A stretch of DNA of 64,000 nt from positions 49,900 through 113,899 of the forward strand of contig NZ_FTMJ01000016.1 of assembly GCF_900156095.1 (NCBI RefSeq). Reading direction: 5' to 3'. Shown here piece after piece: positions 55,772 through 64,000 of the stretch. A program made the position numbers and the translations under genes. How positions within the stretch are numbered: position 1 is the first letter of the stretch; every line of letters starts with the position of its first letter. Below the pieces are notes generated by a model. It was not told the origin of the DNA. It saw nothing but the letters and a program-made list of their open reading frames with translations, and did no database searches. Source of the stretch: Aeromonas sp. RU39B (GTDB taxonomy: Bacteria; Pseudomonadota; Gammaproteobacteria; Enterobacterales; Aeromonadaceae).

Positions 55772-57325
55772 ATGAACAGCCATATCGCCTCGCTGCCCGT
55801 TCCGGGCATGGCAACACCGCTTCACAAACCGGCTCCCCGCCGTTTCCGTTCCCTCAATGTCAAATTGCTGCTCTGGCTGCTGCTCACCGGTCTGGTGGGG
55901 CTGGTTGGGGGTGGATGTATTTCAGCTGTGATGGTCAATCGCTACCTCGACAGCGCCTTTCGTGATGACGCCGAGCGGGTGGCTGCCTTTGTCGAGGTGG
56001 TGGCACGTCAACCGGTGCTCACCTTTGATTTTGCCCAGATGACCGATCTTGCCAACGCAGTGACCGGCCTGCCGTCAGTGACCCGCATGGTGATTAGCGA
56101 TCAGAATGACAAGATGCTGGCCGAACACGAGCGACCTGCCGCAGGTGGCGTCATTGAAAAGAAGGTGGCGCTCAAGCAGGAGAATGGGGCGGTGATAGGT
56201 TATCTACACCTCGACTTTGACCCATCAGGCACTCTTGCCCAGCGCAATCACCTGCTGGTGATTCTGGTGGGTGTGCTGCTGACCGTGTTGCTGCTGGTCT
56301 CGGTTATGGTGTTCTGGTGTGTGCGTGGTCTGGTGGTGCGGCCCATCAATCAGGTGGCCGCCCTGCTGGGCAGCATAGCCGGTGGCGGTGGCGATTTGAC
56401 GCGGCGCCTGCCGGACTCACGGCAAGATGAGATTGGTGCGCTGGCACGGGCCTTCAACCGCACCATGGCAACCTTGAGCACCCTGATTCATGAGCTGATT
56501 GGCATCGGGCATCAGGTCAGCACTTCATCGGCGCAGCTGTGCGCTCAAGCCGAGCAGACCCAGCGCAATGCCAGTGGCCAGTTGGGCGAGGTAGAGCAGA
56601 TTGCCGCTGCACTGGTGCAAATTTCGGCTTCGGCCGAGGCGGTCTCCCACAGTGCCGGGCAGACGTTGCAGGCGAGCGATCAGGCCAGTCAGGCGGCCGA
56701 AGGGAGTAGCCGGACTGTGCAGGAGAATGCCCGCGCCATTCACCAGATTGGCGAGGAGATGAATCAGACCTCAGTACGGGTGATGACGCTTAACGAGCAC
56801 AGCAGCCAGATCGGGTCTGTGGTGACGGTGATCCGCGAGATTGCCGGGCAGACCAATCTGCTGGCACTCAATGCGGCTATCGAAGCGGCACGTGCCGGCG
56901 AGCACGGTCGCGGCTTTGCGGTGGTGGCTGACGAGGTGCGAACCCTGGCGCAGCGTACTCAGGACTCCACCCACGAAATCGAACGCATGGTTGAGGCGCT
57001 GCAGCAATCGACCGCCGAAGTGCACGGTTCGATAGCCCATAACCGGCAGAGCGCCGAGCAGGCCAATCAGGCCACCGCCACCATCGAGACCATGCTGACG
57101 GCCCTGACCGGGCAGATGCATACCATTAACGAGATGAATGCTCAGGTGGCGACGGCGGCGCAGCAGCAAAGCCAGGTGACCAGCGGCATGAACCTGCATG
57201 TGGCCAGCATGCAGAACTTGTCACGGGAGGTGGTCGAGCATAGCCGGGCGGCCGAAGAGATGGCCAGCCGCATGCGCAGCCAAAGTGCTGACCTGTTGGC
57301 AAAACTGGGGCAGTTTACGCTTTAG
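55772..57325 (+). CDS. Methyl-accepting chemotaxis protein
   Basis: This 517-residue receptor has TM1 at about 31-55, a compact periplasmic sensor of about 110 residues (Pfam-type CHASE8/dCACHE-like length; ligand unknown), TM2 at about 160-185, a HAMP domain (about 186-240, [33 protein letters not shown]) and a long signalling coiled coil with the hairpin tip [37 protein letters not shown] near 350-395. No C-terminal NWETF-type CheR-tethering pentapeptide is seen. Start ATG 55772 is uncertain because GAAGG touches it; ATG 55808 is the alternative. Confidence 0.92.
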   Translation: MNSHIASLPVPGMATPLHKPAPRRFRSLNVKLLLWLLLTGLVGLVGGGCISAVMVNRYLDSAFRDDAERVAAFVEVVARQPVLTFDFAQMTDLANAVTGLPSVTRMVISDQNDKMLAEHERPAAGGVIEKKVALKQENGAVIGYLHLDFDPSGTLAQRNHLLVILVGVLLTVLLLVSVMVFWCVRGLVVRPINQVAALLGSIAGGGGDLTRRLPDSRQDEIGALARAFNRTMATLSTLIHELIGIGHQVSTSSAQLCAQAEQTQRNASGQLGEVEQIAAALVQISASAEAVSHSAGQTLQASDQASQAAEGSSRTVQENARAIHQIGEEMNQTSVRVMTLNEHSSQIGSVVTVIREIAGQTNLLALNAAIEAARAGEHGRGFAVVADEVRTLAQRTQDSTHEIERMVEALQQSTAEVHGSIAHNRQSAEQANQATATIETMLTALTGQMHTINEMNAQVATAAQQQSQVTSGMNLHVASMQNLSREVVEHSRAAEEMASRMRSQSADLLAKLGQFTL

Positions 57326-57338
57326 AGATGGGGGTGGC

Positions 57339-57737
57339 TTATAGCCACTGCAGCCCCTGATACGGCTGTTGACGCAGGGTATCCAGACGGCTTTGCAGCG
57401 AGCCGACGTGGATCTCCAGCTGATGGCCGTCGGGGTCGAGCAGATAGAGCGACTGCCCCTCGCTGCGATTTTGTTTCCACTCCCTGACGCCGGCCGCGCG
57501 CAGTGTGGCGCAGAAGGGGGCAAACGCCTCTTCGCTAACAGAGAAGGCCACATGGCTGTAGTCGCGCGCTGGCAGGCTCTGGTCACAGGAGAGACAGAGC
57601 CACAGCTCGCCCAAGCTTAAATAGGCACCGCCCAGCCAGCGTACATGGGCGGTAAAGCCGAGCAGATCCCGGTAAAAGAGCAGACTGCGGTCCAGATCGC
57701 CGGTCGCCAGCGTAATATGATTCAGTCCGGTTAACAT
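57339..57737 (-). CDS. fosA: Fosfomycin glutathione transferase FosA
   Basis: FosA adds glutathione to fosfomycin, inactivating it. The 132-residue VOC-fold protein begins [19 protein letters not shown]. The Mn2+ ligands are His7, His62 (DYSHVAFSV) and Glu108 ([11 protein letters not shown]), matching His/His/Glu of known FosA with a two-residue offset; the fosfomycin-contact residues Thr9 and Arg117 (SLQSRL) and the K+ loop ([18 protein letters not shown]) are also present. It lies on the minus strand in a two-gene unit with the small membrane protein gene upstream, separated by 13 bases with GGGAGG. It does not look mobile: composition is like the surroundings. This points to intrinsic, low-level fosfomycin resistance. 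Confidence 0.93.
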   Translation of the reverse strand: MLTGLNHITLATGDLDRSLLFYRDLLGFTAHVRWLGGAYLSLGELWLCLSCDQSLPARDYSHVAFSVSEEAFAPFCATLRAAGVREWKQNRSEGQSLYLLDPDGHQLEIHVGSLQSRLDTLRQQPYQGLQWL

Positions 57738-57750
57738 CGCGTTGCCTCCC

Positions 57751-57918
57751 TTAATGGGTCAGCCACATCATCAGGGTGAGAAACCCGGCCAGGGCACTGC
57801 CGCCCCCGATAATCCAGTAATACCCCGTCAATCCCTGCTTGAGCGGAATCCTCTGCCAGATCAGAAACAGCGTCCAGCCAATGGCCAGTAGCAGGGGGAG
57901 AAGAAACAGTCGAGCCAT
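57751..57918 (-). CDS. Small two-helix membrane protein, 55 residues
   Basis: This frame encodes 55 residues beginning [15 protein letters not shown] and ending MMWLTH. Two hydrophobic helices (about 3-20 and 32-52) are separated by a short polar turn with QRIPLKQG and YYW. The ATG is preceded by GAGGAG at an ideal distance, and the stop is 13 bases upstream of fosA with a GGGAGG ribosome-binding site for fosA in the gap, so the two are probably cotranscribed. I know no named family. It could be a short helper or a conserved unknown membrane protein; the length and the RBS support a real gene. Confidence 0.7.
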   Translation of the reverse strand: MARLFLLPLLLAIGWTLFLIWQRIPLKQGLTGYYWIIGGGSALAGFLTLMMWLTH

Positions 57919-57974
57919 GTGCTCCTCGCTGATATGCTGTCAGGTCTGTGTGTCACACGACATGGACTGTAACA

Positions 57975-58928
57975 ATGAATCAACTGCAGATCACCGCCTT
58001 TGGCTCCCCTTCCGTCCTGCAACTGGCTGCTGTACCCGACACTGTTCCTGCCAAGGGGCAGGTTCGGGTGCGCGTGCACTTTGCCGGCGTCAATCCCATC
58101 GATGCCAAAACCCGGGCCGGTTTGGGCTGGGCCGCTGCGCAAAACAAGGATCGCCTGCCCTGGACTCCGGGCTATGACGTGGCTGGCGTGGTCGAGGCGC
58201 TCGGTCCCGATGTAGAGCAATTGAACGTCGGTGATCGGGTTTGCGGCATGGTGGGCTTCCCGCTGACCGGCGGCGCCTATGGCGAATCGGTGGTGGTCGC
58301 GGCCAGCGAGCTGGTGCGCCTTGCCAAGGTGGATCTGGACGTGGCGGCGGCCTTGCCGCTGGCCGGACTGACCGCCTGGCAAGGGCTGTTCGAGCATGGC
58401 GAGCTGCGCAAAGGGCAGCGAGTGCTGATCCTGGCGGCAGCCGGTGGCGTCGGTCACCTGGCAGTGCAGTGGGCCTGCGCCTGGGGCGCCGAAGTGGTTG
58501 CACTGGCTGGCCCCGATAACCATGGCTTTGTCGGCAGCCTTGGCGCGAAGCGGGTGGTCGATTACCACGACGCGAATTGGCCAGCGCTGGTTGGCAAGGT
58601 GGATCTGGTGCTGGATCTGGTGGGCGGTGAAAATGGCCGCAAGGCACTTGACTGTGTCGCAGCGGGAGGGCGTCTGATTACGGTGCCGACCATCACTGCC
58701 GAGCAGATCAAGACAGCCGGCGCCGAGCGCGGCCTTGAGGTGCGCGGCATGCTGGTGCATCCGGATCAGAAGCAGCTGGCACAGATGGTGACTTTGCTCG
58801 AAATGGGTGAGGCCCGCATCCAGATTGCCGGTGTGTTTGATCTGGCCGAAGGGGCGCTGGCCCATCAGGCGATTGAAAGTGGCCACACTCGCGGCAAATT
58901 GCTGCTGCGCATGAATACCCATGCCTGA
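57975..58928 (+). CDS. Zinc-independent quinone oxidoreductase-like (MDR) protein
   Basis: This 317-residue medium-chain dehydrogenase/reductase has the GroES-like N-domain (VRVHFAGVNPIDAKTRAG, TPGYDVAGVVEALGP) and a Rossmann C-domain with the NADPH motif LILAAAGGVGHLAVQWACAWGAEVVALAGPDN near 150-190. No catalytic zinc cysteines or structural zinc motif are present, so it is of the Qor/enoyl reductase-like group acting on quinones or reactive carbonyls. Start ATG 57975 is divergent from the small membrane protein/fosA unit (56-base gap). It overlaps the next gene by eight bases. Confidence 0.87.
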   Translation: MNQLQITAFGSPSVLQLAAVPDTVPAKGQVRVRVHFAGVNPIDAKTRAGLGWAAAQNKDRLPWTPGYDVAGVVEALGPDVEQLNVGDRVCGMVGFPLTGGAYGESVVVAASELVRLAKVDLDVAAALPLAGLTAWQGLFEHGELRKGQRVLILAAAGGVGHLAVQWACAWGAEVVALAGPDNHGFVGSLGAKRVVDYHDANWPALVGKVDLVLDLVGGENGRKALDCVAAGGRLITVPTITAEQIKTAGAERGLEVRGMLVHPDQKQLAQMVTLLEMGEARIQIAGVFDLAEGALAHQAIESGHTRGKLLLRMNTHA

Positions 58929-59370
58929 TCTGGCGCTCTGGCTGGGTGGGCAGGGACCGCTGGCACTGTTTGCCAGCGCCTTTGTCTCTTCCACCCTGCT
59001 GCCAGGAGGCTCCGAAGTGCTACTCGGCGCCATGGTGGCCCAGCAAGCCTGGTCCACTGCCTCTCTGCTGTTTTGGGCCACATTGGGTAATACGCTGGGC
59101 TCTATGACCACCTTCTGGCTGGGCTGGTGGGCGGCGAATCGAAAGCAGCCGCTGCGCAAAGCCGGACGGGGCGAGCAGACCGCCCTGCGCTGGCTGGAGC
59201 GTCATGGTCACTGGGCGCTGTTACTGGCTTGGACTCCTTTGGTGGGGGATGCCTTGTGCCTGTTGGCCGGATGGCTCAAGATGGCGCCACTGCGAGCATC
59301 TCTTCTTATCGCGGTGGGCAAGCTGGCCCGCTACGGCGTGATTGCCTGGCTGACCTTACGCCTTCTCTAA
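58921..59370 (+). CDS. YqaA-like (DedA/SNARE-associated) membrane protein
   Basis: This 149-residue inner-membrane protein has four hydrophobic segments and the YqaA pattern LFASAFVSSTLLPGGSEVLLGAMVAQQ, LFWATLGNTLGSMTTFWLGWW, and LLAWTPLVGDALCLLAGWLKM. It belongs to the DedA-related SNARE-associated family; lipid flipping is known for some relatives, but not shown for YqaA. It overlaps the preceding oxidoreductase gene by eight bases. Confidence 0.85.
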   Translation: MPDLALWLGGQGPLALFASAFVSSTLLPGGSEVLLGAMVAQQAWSTASLLFWATLGNTLGSMTTFWLGWWAANRKQPLRKAGRGEQTALRWLERHGHWALLLAWTPLVGDALCLLAGWLKMAPLRASLLIAVGKLARYGVIAWLTLRLL

Positions 59371-59393
59371 ATCGTCTCTTCTGCGAGGTAATC

Positions 59394-62231
59394 GTGAATC
59401 GCACTCTCTCTTTTGTCACCGTTGCGGTGTGCTCGCTGCTGCTGGGCGCACCGGCGCTGGCGGCGCCGACTCTGGTTGGCGAACAACAAGCCGGTCAGGG
59501 AAAGCTGACTATCCCTTACCAGATGTATCGGCTGGATAATGGCCTGACCATCATCCTGACTCCCGATCACTCCGATCCCTTGGTGCACCTCGATGTGACC
59601 TATCACGTCGGCTCGGCGCGTGAGACGGTGGGTAAATCCGGTTTCGCACACTTCTTTGAACACATGATGTTCCAAGGCTCCAAGCATGTGGGCGATCAGG
59701 AGCACATGCGCATCATCAACGAGGCCGGTGGCAGTATGAATGGCGCCACCAGCCAGGATCGCACCGTCTATTACGAAACCGTGCCGGCTAACCAGCTGGA
59801 GAAGGTGCTGTGGCTGGAGGCCGATCGCATGGGCTTTTTGCTCGATGCGGTGAGCCAGAAAAAGTTTGAAATTCAGCGCGCTACGGTCAAAAACGAGCGG
59901 GCCCAGCGAGTGGATAACCAGCCCTATGGTCTGGTTGGTGAGAAGCTTGGCGAGACGCTCTATCCGCGCACTCATCCCTACTCCTGGCAGCCCATCGGCT
60001 ATGTGCAGGATCTCGATCGGGTCGATGTGAACGATCTCAAGCAGTTCTTCCTGCGCTGGTATGGCCCCAACAACGCGACCCTGACGCTCGGTGGCGACTT
60101 TGATGTGAGCCAGGCGCTGGCCTGGATTGAGAAATTCTTCGGCCCGATCCCGCGCGGCCCCGAGGTGAGCAAACCGGCGCCGCAGCCGGTCACCCTGCCG
60201 GAGACCCGCTATGTGACGCTGGAGGACAAGGTTCACCTGCCGCTGCTCTACATCACCTATCCGACCGTCTCCTTTAACGATGCCGCCGAGCCGGCGCTCG
60301 ATATCCTCGGCGATGTGCTGGGCGGTTCGGCCAGCTCCATGCTCTATCAGGCGCTGGTCAAAAGCGGCAAGGCGGTCGATGCGGGGGCGTCACACTCCTG
60401 CGCCGAACTGGCGTGCACCCTGAGCATTTATGCCTACCCCAATCCGGCGACCAACGGCAGTCTCAAGCAGCTAAAAGCCGACGTGGACAAGGTGGTGGCC
60501 CAGTTTGCCCAGCGCGGATTGCAGCCTGAAGATGTGGCCAAGGCGATCAGCAAATACCGCGCCGGCGTGGTATGGCGCATGGGCAGTGTCGAGGGCAAGG
60601 TCAACCAGCTCTCGCTTGGCCAGGTACTGGCTAATGACCCTGACTACATGCTGAAAAACCTTGATGCAGTCTCCAAGGTGACAGCGCAGCAGGTGAAAGA
60701 GGCCTATGAGAAGTACGTGGCCGGCAAACCGGCTGTGGTGCTGAGCGTGGTGCCGCGCGGCAAGAGCGAATGGCAGGCGAGCGTGCCCAACTTCACGCCG
60801 GCTGCTCGCCAACTGCCCGATTACAGCAAGCACGGTGAGTCGCTGCCGCTGCGGGTGGTGAAAGACAGCTTTGATCGCTCGGTGCAGCCCAAGGCTGGTC
60901 CGGCGGTCAAGATTAACGTGCCGACCATCTGGCATGGCCGCCTCGACAAGGGCATCGAGATCACCGGTACTCACAGCAGCGAGATTCCGGCAGTCTCCAT
61001 CACCATCGCCCTGCCGGGCGGGCTGCGTGCTGAAGGGGAAGGGCAGCTGGGGCTGGCCAACCTGACCGCCATGATGATGGAGCAGGGGAGCCGCCGCCTG
61101 AGTGAAGCGCAGTTGAGTGACGAGCTGGAGAAACTGGGCTCGAACATCAGCTTCTCCAACGGCCAGTACAGCAACCTCATCTCTGTCAGCAGTCTCACCG
61201 ACAAGCTGCCACAGACGCTCGCGCTGGTGCGTGAACTATTGTTCGAACCGGGCATGCGTGAAGAGGACTTTGCCCGCACCCGCGAGCAAATCCTGCAGAT
61301 CATCCAGCAAAATCGTCAGCAGCCCTCCAGCATGGCCGGACAAGCCTTCCGTGAGCTGATTTACGGCAAAGCGTCCCGCCTGGGCTTGCCCGGAGACGGC
61401 ACCTTGGCCGATGTGCAGAAGCTGACCCTGGCCGATGTGAAAGCCTTCTGGCAGCAAACCTACAACCCGGCCAATGCCAAGGTGGTGGTCGCCGGTGATG
61501 TGGACCAGAAGAGCATCGAGCAGCAACTCGGTTTCCTGACCCAGTGGCAGGGCGAGGCGGCCAAGTTCGGCAACCTCAAACCGAAGAGCAAACAGGCCAA
61601 ACCGGGTATCTATCTGCTGGACAAGCCGGGTGCGCCGCAGTCGGTGATCCGCATCGGTCGGCGCGCCATGCCCTATGACGCTACCGGCGATTACTTCCGT
61701 AGCGGTTTGATGAACTTTAATCTGGGAGGCAATTTCAACAGCCGCCTCAACCTGAACCTGCGCGAGGACAAGGGTTATACCTACGGGATCAGCTCGGGCT
61801 TCCAGGCCAATCGGGACGCCGGTTTCTTCTCGGTCGGTGCCGATGTGCGAGCCAATGCCACGGTCGATGCCATTCGCCAGATTATGCAGGAGTTCAAAAA
61901 ATACCGTTCACAAGGACCGAGTGCTAACGAGATGACCTACCTGCGCAGCGCCGTGACCCAGCAGGATGCGCTCTCTTATGAAACACTGGATCAGAAGGCT
62001 GGTTTCTTGCTGCAACTGGTGGTTTACGGGCTCGATCCCGATGTGGTGAACCAGCAGGGCAAGATCATCACCGACGTGTCGGCCAAGGATCTCAAGGCAC
62101 TGGCCAATGAGTGGCTGGATCCTGCGAAGATGGTGATCGTAGTGGTCGGAGATCGCAGTAAACTTGAAAAACCGCTGAAAGAACTACATCTTCCTGTCTA
62201 TCCGCTGTCGCTCTCTTCGGACAGCTTATAA
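59394..62231 (+). CDS. M16 family zinc metalloprotease, exported
   Basis: This 945-residue pitrilysin-type protease has a signal peptide (about 1-22, ending LAA-PT), and the inverted zinc motif HFFEH (His86, Glu89, His90) with a downstream Glu in the EIQRATVKNE helix. Two M16 halves are visible: the first catalytic (about 40-460), the second with the R/Y pair in LREDKGYTYGISSGF. It probably works in the periplasm as a peptide-clearing protease. I chose GTG 59394, preceded by GCGAGGTAATC, because the longer in-frame reading from 59127 lies in the previous gene and lacks a signal peptide at its start. Confidence 0.9.
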   Translation: MNRTLSFVTVAVCSLLLGAPALAAPTLVGEQQAGQGKLTIPYQMYRLDNGLTIILTPDHSDPLVHLDVTYHVGSARETVGKSGFAHFFEHMMFQGSKHVGDQEHMRIINEAGGSMNGATSQDRTVYYETVPANQLEKVLWLEADRMGFLLDAVSQKKFEIQRATVKNERAQRVDNQPYGLVGEKLGETLYPRTHPYSWQPIGYVQDLDRVDVNDLKQFFLRWYGPNNATLTLGGDFDVSQALAWIEKFFGPIPRGPEVSKPAPQPVTLPETRYVTLEDKVHLPLLYITYPTVSFNDAAEPALDILGDVLGGSASSMLYQALVKSGKAVDAGASHSCAELACTLSIYAYPNPATNGSLKQLKADVDKVVAQFAQRGLQPEDVAKAISKYRAGVVWRMGSVEGKVNQLSLGQVLANDPDYMLKNLDAVSKVTAQQVKEAYEKYVAGKPAVVLSVVPRGKSEWQASVPNFTPAARQLPDYSKHGESLPLRVVKDSFDRSVQPKAGPAVKINVPTIWHGRLDKGIEITGTHSSEIPAVSITIALPGGLRAEGEGQLGLANLTAMMMEQGSRRLSEAQLSDELEKLGSNISFSNGQYSNLISVSSLTDKLPQTLALVRELLFEPGMREEDFARTREQILQIIQQNRQQPSSMAGQAFRELIYGKASRLGLPGDGTLADVQKLTLADVKAFWQQTYNPANAKVVVAGDVDQKSIEQQLGFLTQWQGEAAKFGNLKPKSKQAKPGIYLLDKPGAPQSVIRIGRRAMPYDATGDYFRSGLMNFNLGGNFNSRLNLNLREDKGYTYGISSGFQANRDAGFFSVGADVRANATVDAIRQIMQEFKKYRSQGPSANEMTYLRSAVTQQDALSYETLDQKAGFLLQLVVYGLDPDVVNQQGKIITDVSAKDLKALANEWLDPAKMVIVVVGDRSKLEKPLKELHLPVYPLSLSSDSL

Positions 62232-62239
62232 CAACCACC

Positions 62240-62262
62240 GGCTCCCTCCTCTGGGGGGAGCC
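62240..62262 (+). promoter_or_regulatory. Strong hairpin in the leader of gshA
   Basis: A 10-bp stem (62240-62249 with 62253-62262, one G-U pair) with a TCT loop lies between the M16 gene and gshA, without a T-tract. Its 3' arm contains the GGGGGGAG that would be the nearest ribosome-binding-like sequence upstream of gshA. Confidence 0.45.
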
Positions 62263-62279
62263 CGGAATGAGCCGTGATT

Positions 62280-63872
62280 ATGACCACCCAGACTCTCTCC
62301 CTGGACGAACTGCTGGCCGCCCTGAATACACCGGAACGCCTGCCTGCCCTCAAGGGAATGCGTCGTGGCATCGAGCGTGAAACCCTGCGGATCCAGCCCG
62401 ATGGCACCCTGTCGCAACAGGATCATCCGCGCGCCCTTGGTGCTGCCCTGACCCATACCAGCATTACCACCGACTATGCCGAGCCGCTGCTGGAGTTCAT
62501 CACTCCGGCGACAGATTCAATCGATACCCTGCTCGAGCAGTTGGCGGACATTCATCGCATTGCCGTGCGTGAACTGGGTGAAGAGCGGCTGTGGCCGCTC
62601 TCCATGCCCTGCTTCGTCGGTGATCAGGATGATATCCGGCTGGCCCAATATGGCAGCTCCAACATTGGCCGCATGAAGACCCTCTACCGGCAGGGCTTGA
62701 AGAGCCGTTATGGCAGCCTGATGCAGGTGATCGCCGGTGTGCATTTCAACTTCTCGATGCCGGAGAGTTTCTGGTGTGAATGGCAGGCCCTAGCCTGCAA
62801 GGATTGTTGCAGCCAGCGTTTTATCTCCGAGAAGTACATGGGGCTGATTCGCAACGTCTACCGCTTCGGCTGGCTGGTTCCCTATCTGTTTGGCGCTTCA
62901 CCGGCCATCTGCAGCTCGTTCCTCAAGGGGCGTGCAAGCACATTGCCGTTTGAAAAACTCGGTAAGGGCACTCTCTATCTGCCGTATGCCACCTCACTGC
63001 GCCTGTCGGATCTGGGTTACACCAACAATGCCCAGGCCGGTCTCAAGATCAGCCACGACAGCTTGCCGGCCTATGTGGATAGCCTGCGCAAAGCCATTCG
63101 CACCCACGATGCCGGTTTCTCCCGCATCGGTGTGAAGGTCAATGGCGACTATCGCCAGCTCAATGACAACGTGCTGCAGCTGGAAAACGAGCTCTATGCG
63201 CCAATTCGGCCCAAACAGCCGCCGCGCACCGGTGAGAAGCCTTCCGATGCGCTGGCGCGCCGCGGTATTCAGTACATCGAACTGCGCACCGTGGACATCA
63301 ACCCGTTCAGCCCGATCGGGGTCGATGCCGATCAGATCCGCTTCTTTGACATCTTCCTGGTGTGGTGCCTGCTGCGCCCATCCGCCCTGCTCGACGATGC
63401 CTCCATTGAGCGCAATCGTCGCAACCAGACCAAGGTGGTGCTGGAAGGTCGTCGCCCCGGCCTGATGTTGGAGAACGAAGCTGGCCCAATCAGCCTGCAC
63501 GAGTACGGGCATGCCCTGTTTGACGAGCTGGCCAAGGTTGCTGCACTGCTTGATCGCAGTAACGGCCGCAGCCGTTATATGGCGACGCTCACTTCCCTGC
63601 GCCAGCGTCTCGACGATCCGGAGCTGACCCTGTCGGCACGGGTGCTGCGCGAGCTGCGGGAAAATAACCGTGACAACAGCAGCTTTGGCCGCGAGCTGGC
63701 CGCCCGTTATCGCGACGAGCTGCGTGGCAGTGCGCTGGAGTATTGGGATGAGGAGTATTTCGCCGGTGAAGCGCGCGACTCCCTGCTCAAGCAGCGTGAC
63801 ATTGAGCGCAGTGACACCCTGAGCTTTGATGAGTTTCTGGCCGATTACTTCGGGCAGACCCAGCCCGCCTGA
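62280..63872 (+). CDS. gshA: Glutamate-cysteine ligase GshA
   Basis: GshA catalyses the first step of glutathione synthesis. The 530 residues match the gamma-proteobacterial GshA type (E. coli 518). Motifs: MRRGIERETLRI, TDYAEPLLEFITP, GVHFNFSMPE, RNVYRFGWLVPYLFGASPA, YIELRTVDINPF and the C-terminal LSFDEFLADYF. The start is ATG 62280; GTG 62274 is in-frame too. No good ribosome-binding site is visible except within the hairpin 18 bases upstream. Its terminator is apparently disrupted by an insertion sequence. Glutathione made here is also the cosubstrate of FosA. Confidence 0.96.
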   Translation: MTTQTLSLDELLAALNTPERLPALKGMRRGIERETLRIQPDGTLSQQDHPRALGAALTHTSITTDYAEPLLEFITPATDSIDTLLEQLADIHRIAVRELGEERLWPLSMPCFVGDQDDIRLAQYGSSNIGRMKTLYRQGLKSRYGSLMQVIAGVHFNFSMPESFWCEWQALACKDCCSQRFISEKYMGLIRNVYRFGWLVPYLFGASPAICSSFLKGRASTLPFEKLGKGTLYLPYATSLRLSDLGYTNNAQAGLKISHDSLPAYVDSLRKAIRTHDAGFSRIGVKVNGDYRQLNDNVLQLENELYAPIRPKQPPRTGEKPSDALARRGIQYIELRTVDINPFSPIGVDADQIRFFDIFLVWCLLRPSALLDDASIERNRRNQTKVVLEGRRPGLMLENEAGPISLHEYGHALFDELAKVAALLDRSNGRSRYMATLTSLRQRLDDPELTLSARVLRELRENNRDNSSFGRELAARYRDELRGSALEYWDEEYFAGEARDSLLKQRDIERSDTLSFDEFLADYFGQTQPA

Positions 63873-63893
63873 CGGCACCTCACCATAACAAAA

Positions 63894-63905
63894 GCCCCGC
63901 GATGT
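63894..63905 (+). terminator. 5' half of the gshA terminator, interrupted
   Basis: After gshA come ACAAAAGCCCCGCGA and then the insertion sequence. AAAAGCCCCGC is the kind of 5' arm expected from a bidirectional terminator (A-tract, G+C stem); its partner arm (GCGGGGCTTTT) is missing within the window. Confidence 0.55.
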
Positions 63906-63914
63906 TGAACTGCA

Positions 63915-63948
63915 CCCCAAAAGTTGGACGCAAATCCAACCTTTGGGG
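63915..63948 (+). repeat. Inverted repeat inside the IS left end
   Basis: A 14-base inverted repeat (63915-63928 with 63935-63948) with one A/C mismatch and a six-base loop lies between the IS tip and the transposase start. Such hairpins in IS leaders can hinder translation from outside transcripts. Confidence 0.7.
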
Positions 63949-63955
63949 TATTTTC

Positions 63956-64000
63956 ATGGCTAGGTATGACGAAAGTTTCAAGTTGACTGTAGTTCAAGAC
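63956..64000 (+). CDS. IS transposase OrfA, 5' fragment
   Basis: Fifteen codons (MARYDESFKLTVVQD) are visible before the window edge. They match the usual start of IS3-family OrfA helix-turn-helix proteins (YDESFK..VV.). The rest is outside the window. Confidence 0.7.
   Translation, partial: MARYDESFKLTVVQD

Larger units (their letters stand above)
63906..64000 (+). mobile_element. IS3-family-like insertion sequence, left end
   Basis: The element probably begins at 63906 (TGAACTGCACCCC...), similar to terminal inverted repeats of IS3-family (IS150-like) elements that start TG and carry ACCCCAAA..GTTGGAC. An orfA start follows 50 bases inside. The right end is outside the window, so the length, target duplication and exact subgroup cannot be read. 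Confidence 0.7.

Noticed and set aside
57861..59159. 432-codon open frame on the minus strand opposite the oxidoreductase gene
   Set aside because: Shadow of the genes on the plus strand. The real minus-strand gene in its 3' part is the 55-residue frame in a different phase.

Overview
The window looks like a chromosomal segment of a gamma-proteobacterium, most probably an Aeromonas. The reasons are its high G+C coding with compact, overlapping operons, a complete MSHA type IV pilus locus led by a csrD/mshH gene and followed directly by mreBCD-maf-rng-yhdP-tldD, and a recC-recB-recD cluster without ptrA. It is almost entirely core genome; the genus call is an inference, since no rRNA or tRNA lies in the window.

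Layout. 1-233: 3' end of a DoxX-like membrane protein. 349-9217: recC-recB-recD, the full RecBCD helicase-nuclease, with overlapping junctions. 9645-15747: hypF-hypC-hypD-hypE-hypA-hypB, the [NiFe] cofactor assembly factors, including a very histidine-rich HypB. 16266-22295: hybO-A-B-C-D-E, an uptake hydrogenase of the hydrogenase-2 type with its own protease and chaperone. Maturation and structural genes are neighbours on one strand, so this is a self-contained hydrogenase island. 22613-24538: csrD (mshH); 24516-25484 (minus): a PLP enzyme of the ACC deaminase/D-cysteine desulfhydrase family.

25561-42965: the MSHA pilus operon, with inner-membrane platform genes (mshI, a PilN-like gene, mshJ, mshK), secretin mshL, ATPase mshM, mshN, motor ATPase mshE, platform mshG, mshF, the prepilins mshB-A-C-D-O, mshP and the giant lectin-like mshQ. 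mshA and the start of mshC are markedly A+T-richer than the rest, and a strong terminator sits right behind mshA.

43195-54949: mreB, mreC, mreD (rod shape), maf, rng (RNase G), yhdP (AsmA-like envelope lipid transport), then two small genes (Dabb protein, nucleotidyltransferase) lying before a nitrilase-family amidase and tldD. 55102-57325: an exported BamE-like protein and a chemotaxis receptor. 57339-57918 (minus): fosA, a fosfomycin glutathione transferase, preceded by a 55-residue membrane protein gene. 57975-63872: quinone oxidoreductase-like protein, YqaA-like membrane protein, M16 metalloprotease, gshA. The window ends in the left end of an IS3-family-like insertion sequence that appears to have landed in the terminator of gshA.

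I did not find a clearly new multi-gene system. The most unusual local signals are the mshA/mshC mosaic block, the IS in the gshA terminator, the A+T-rich nucleotidyltransferase gene between yhdP and tldD, the HypB histidine domain, and the cluster of inverted repeats upstream of hybO.
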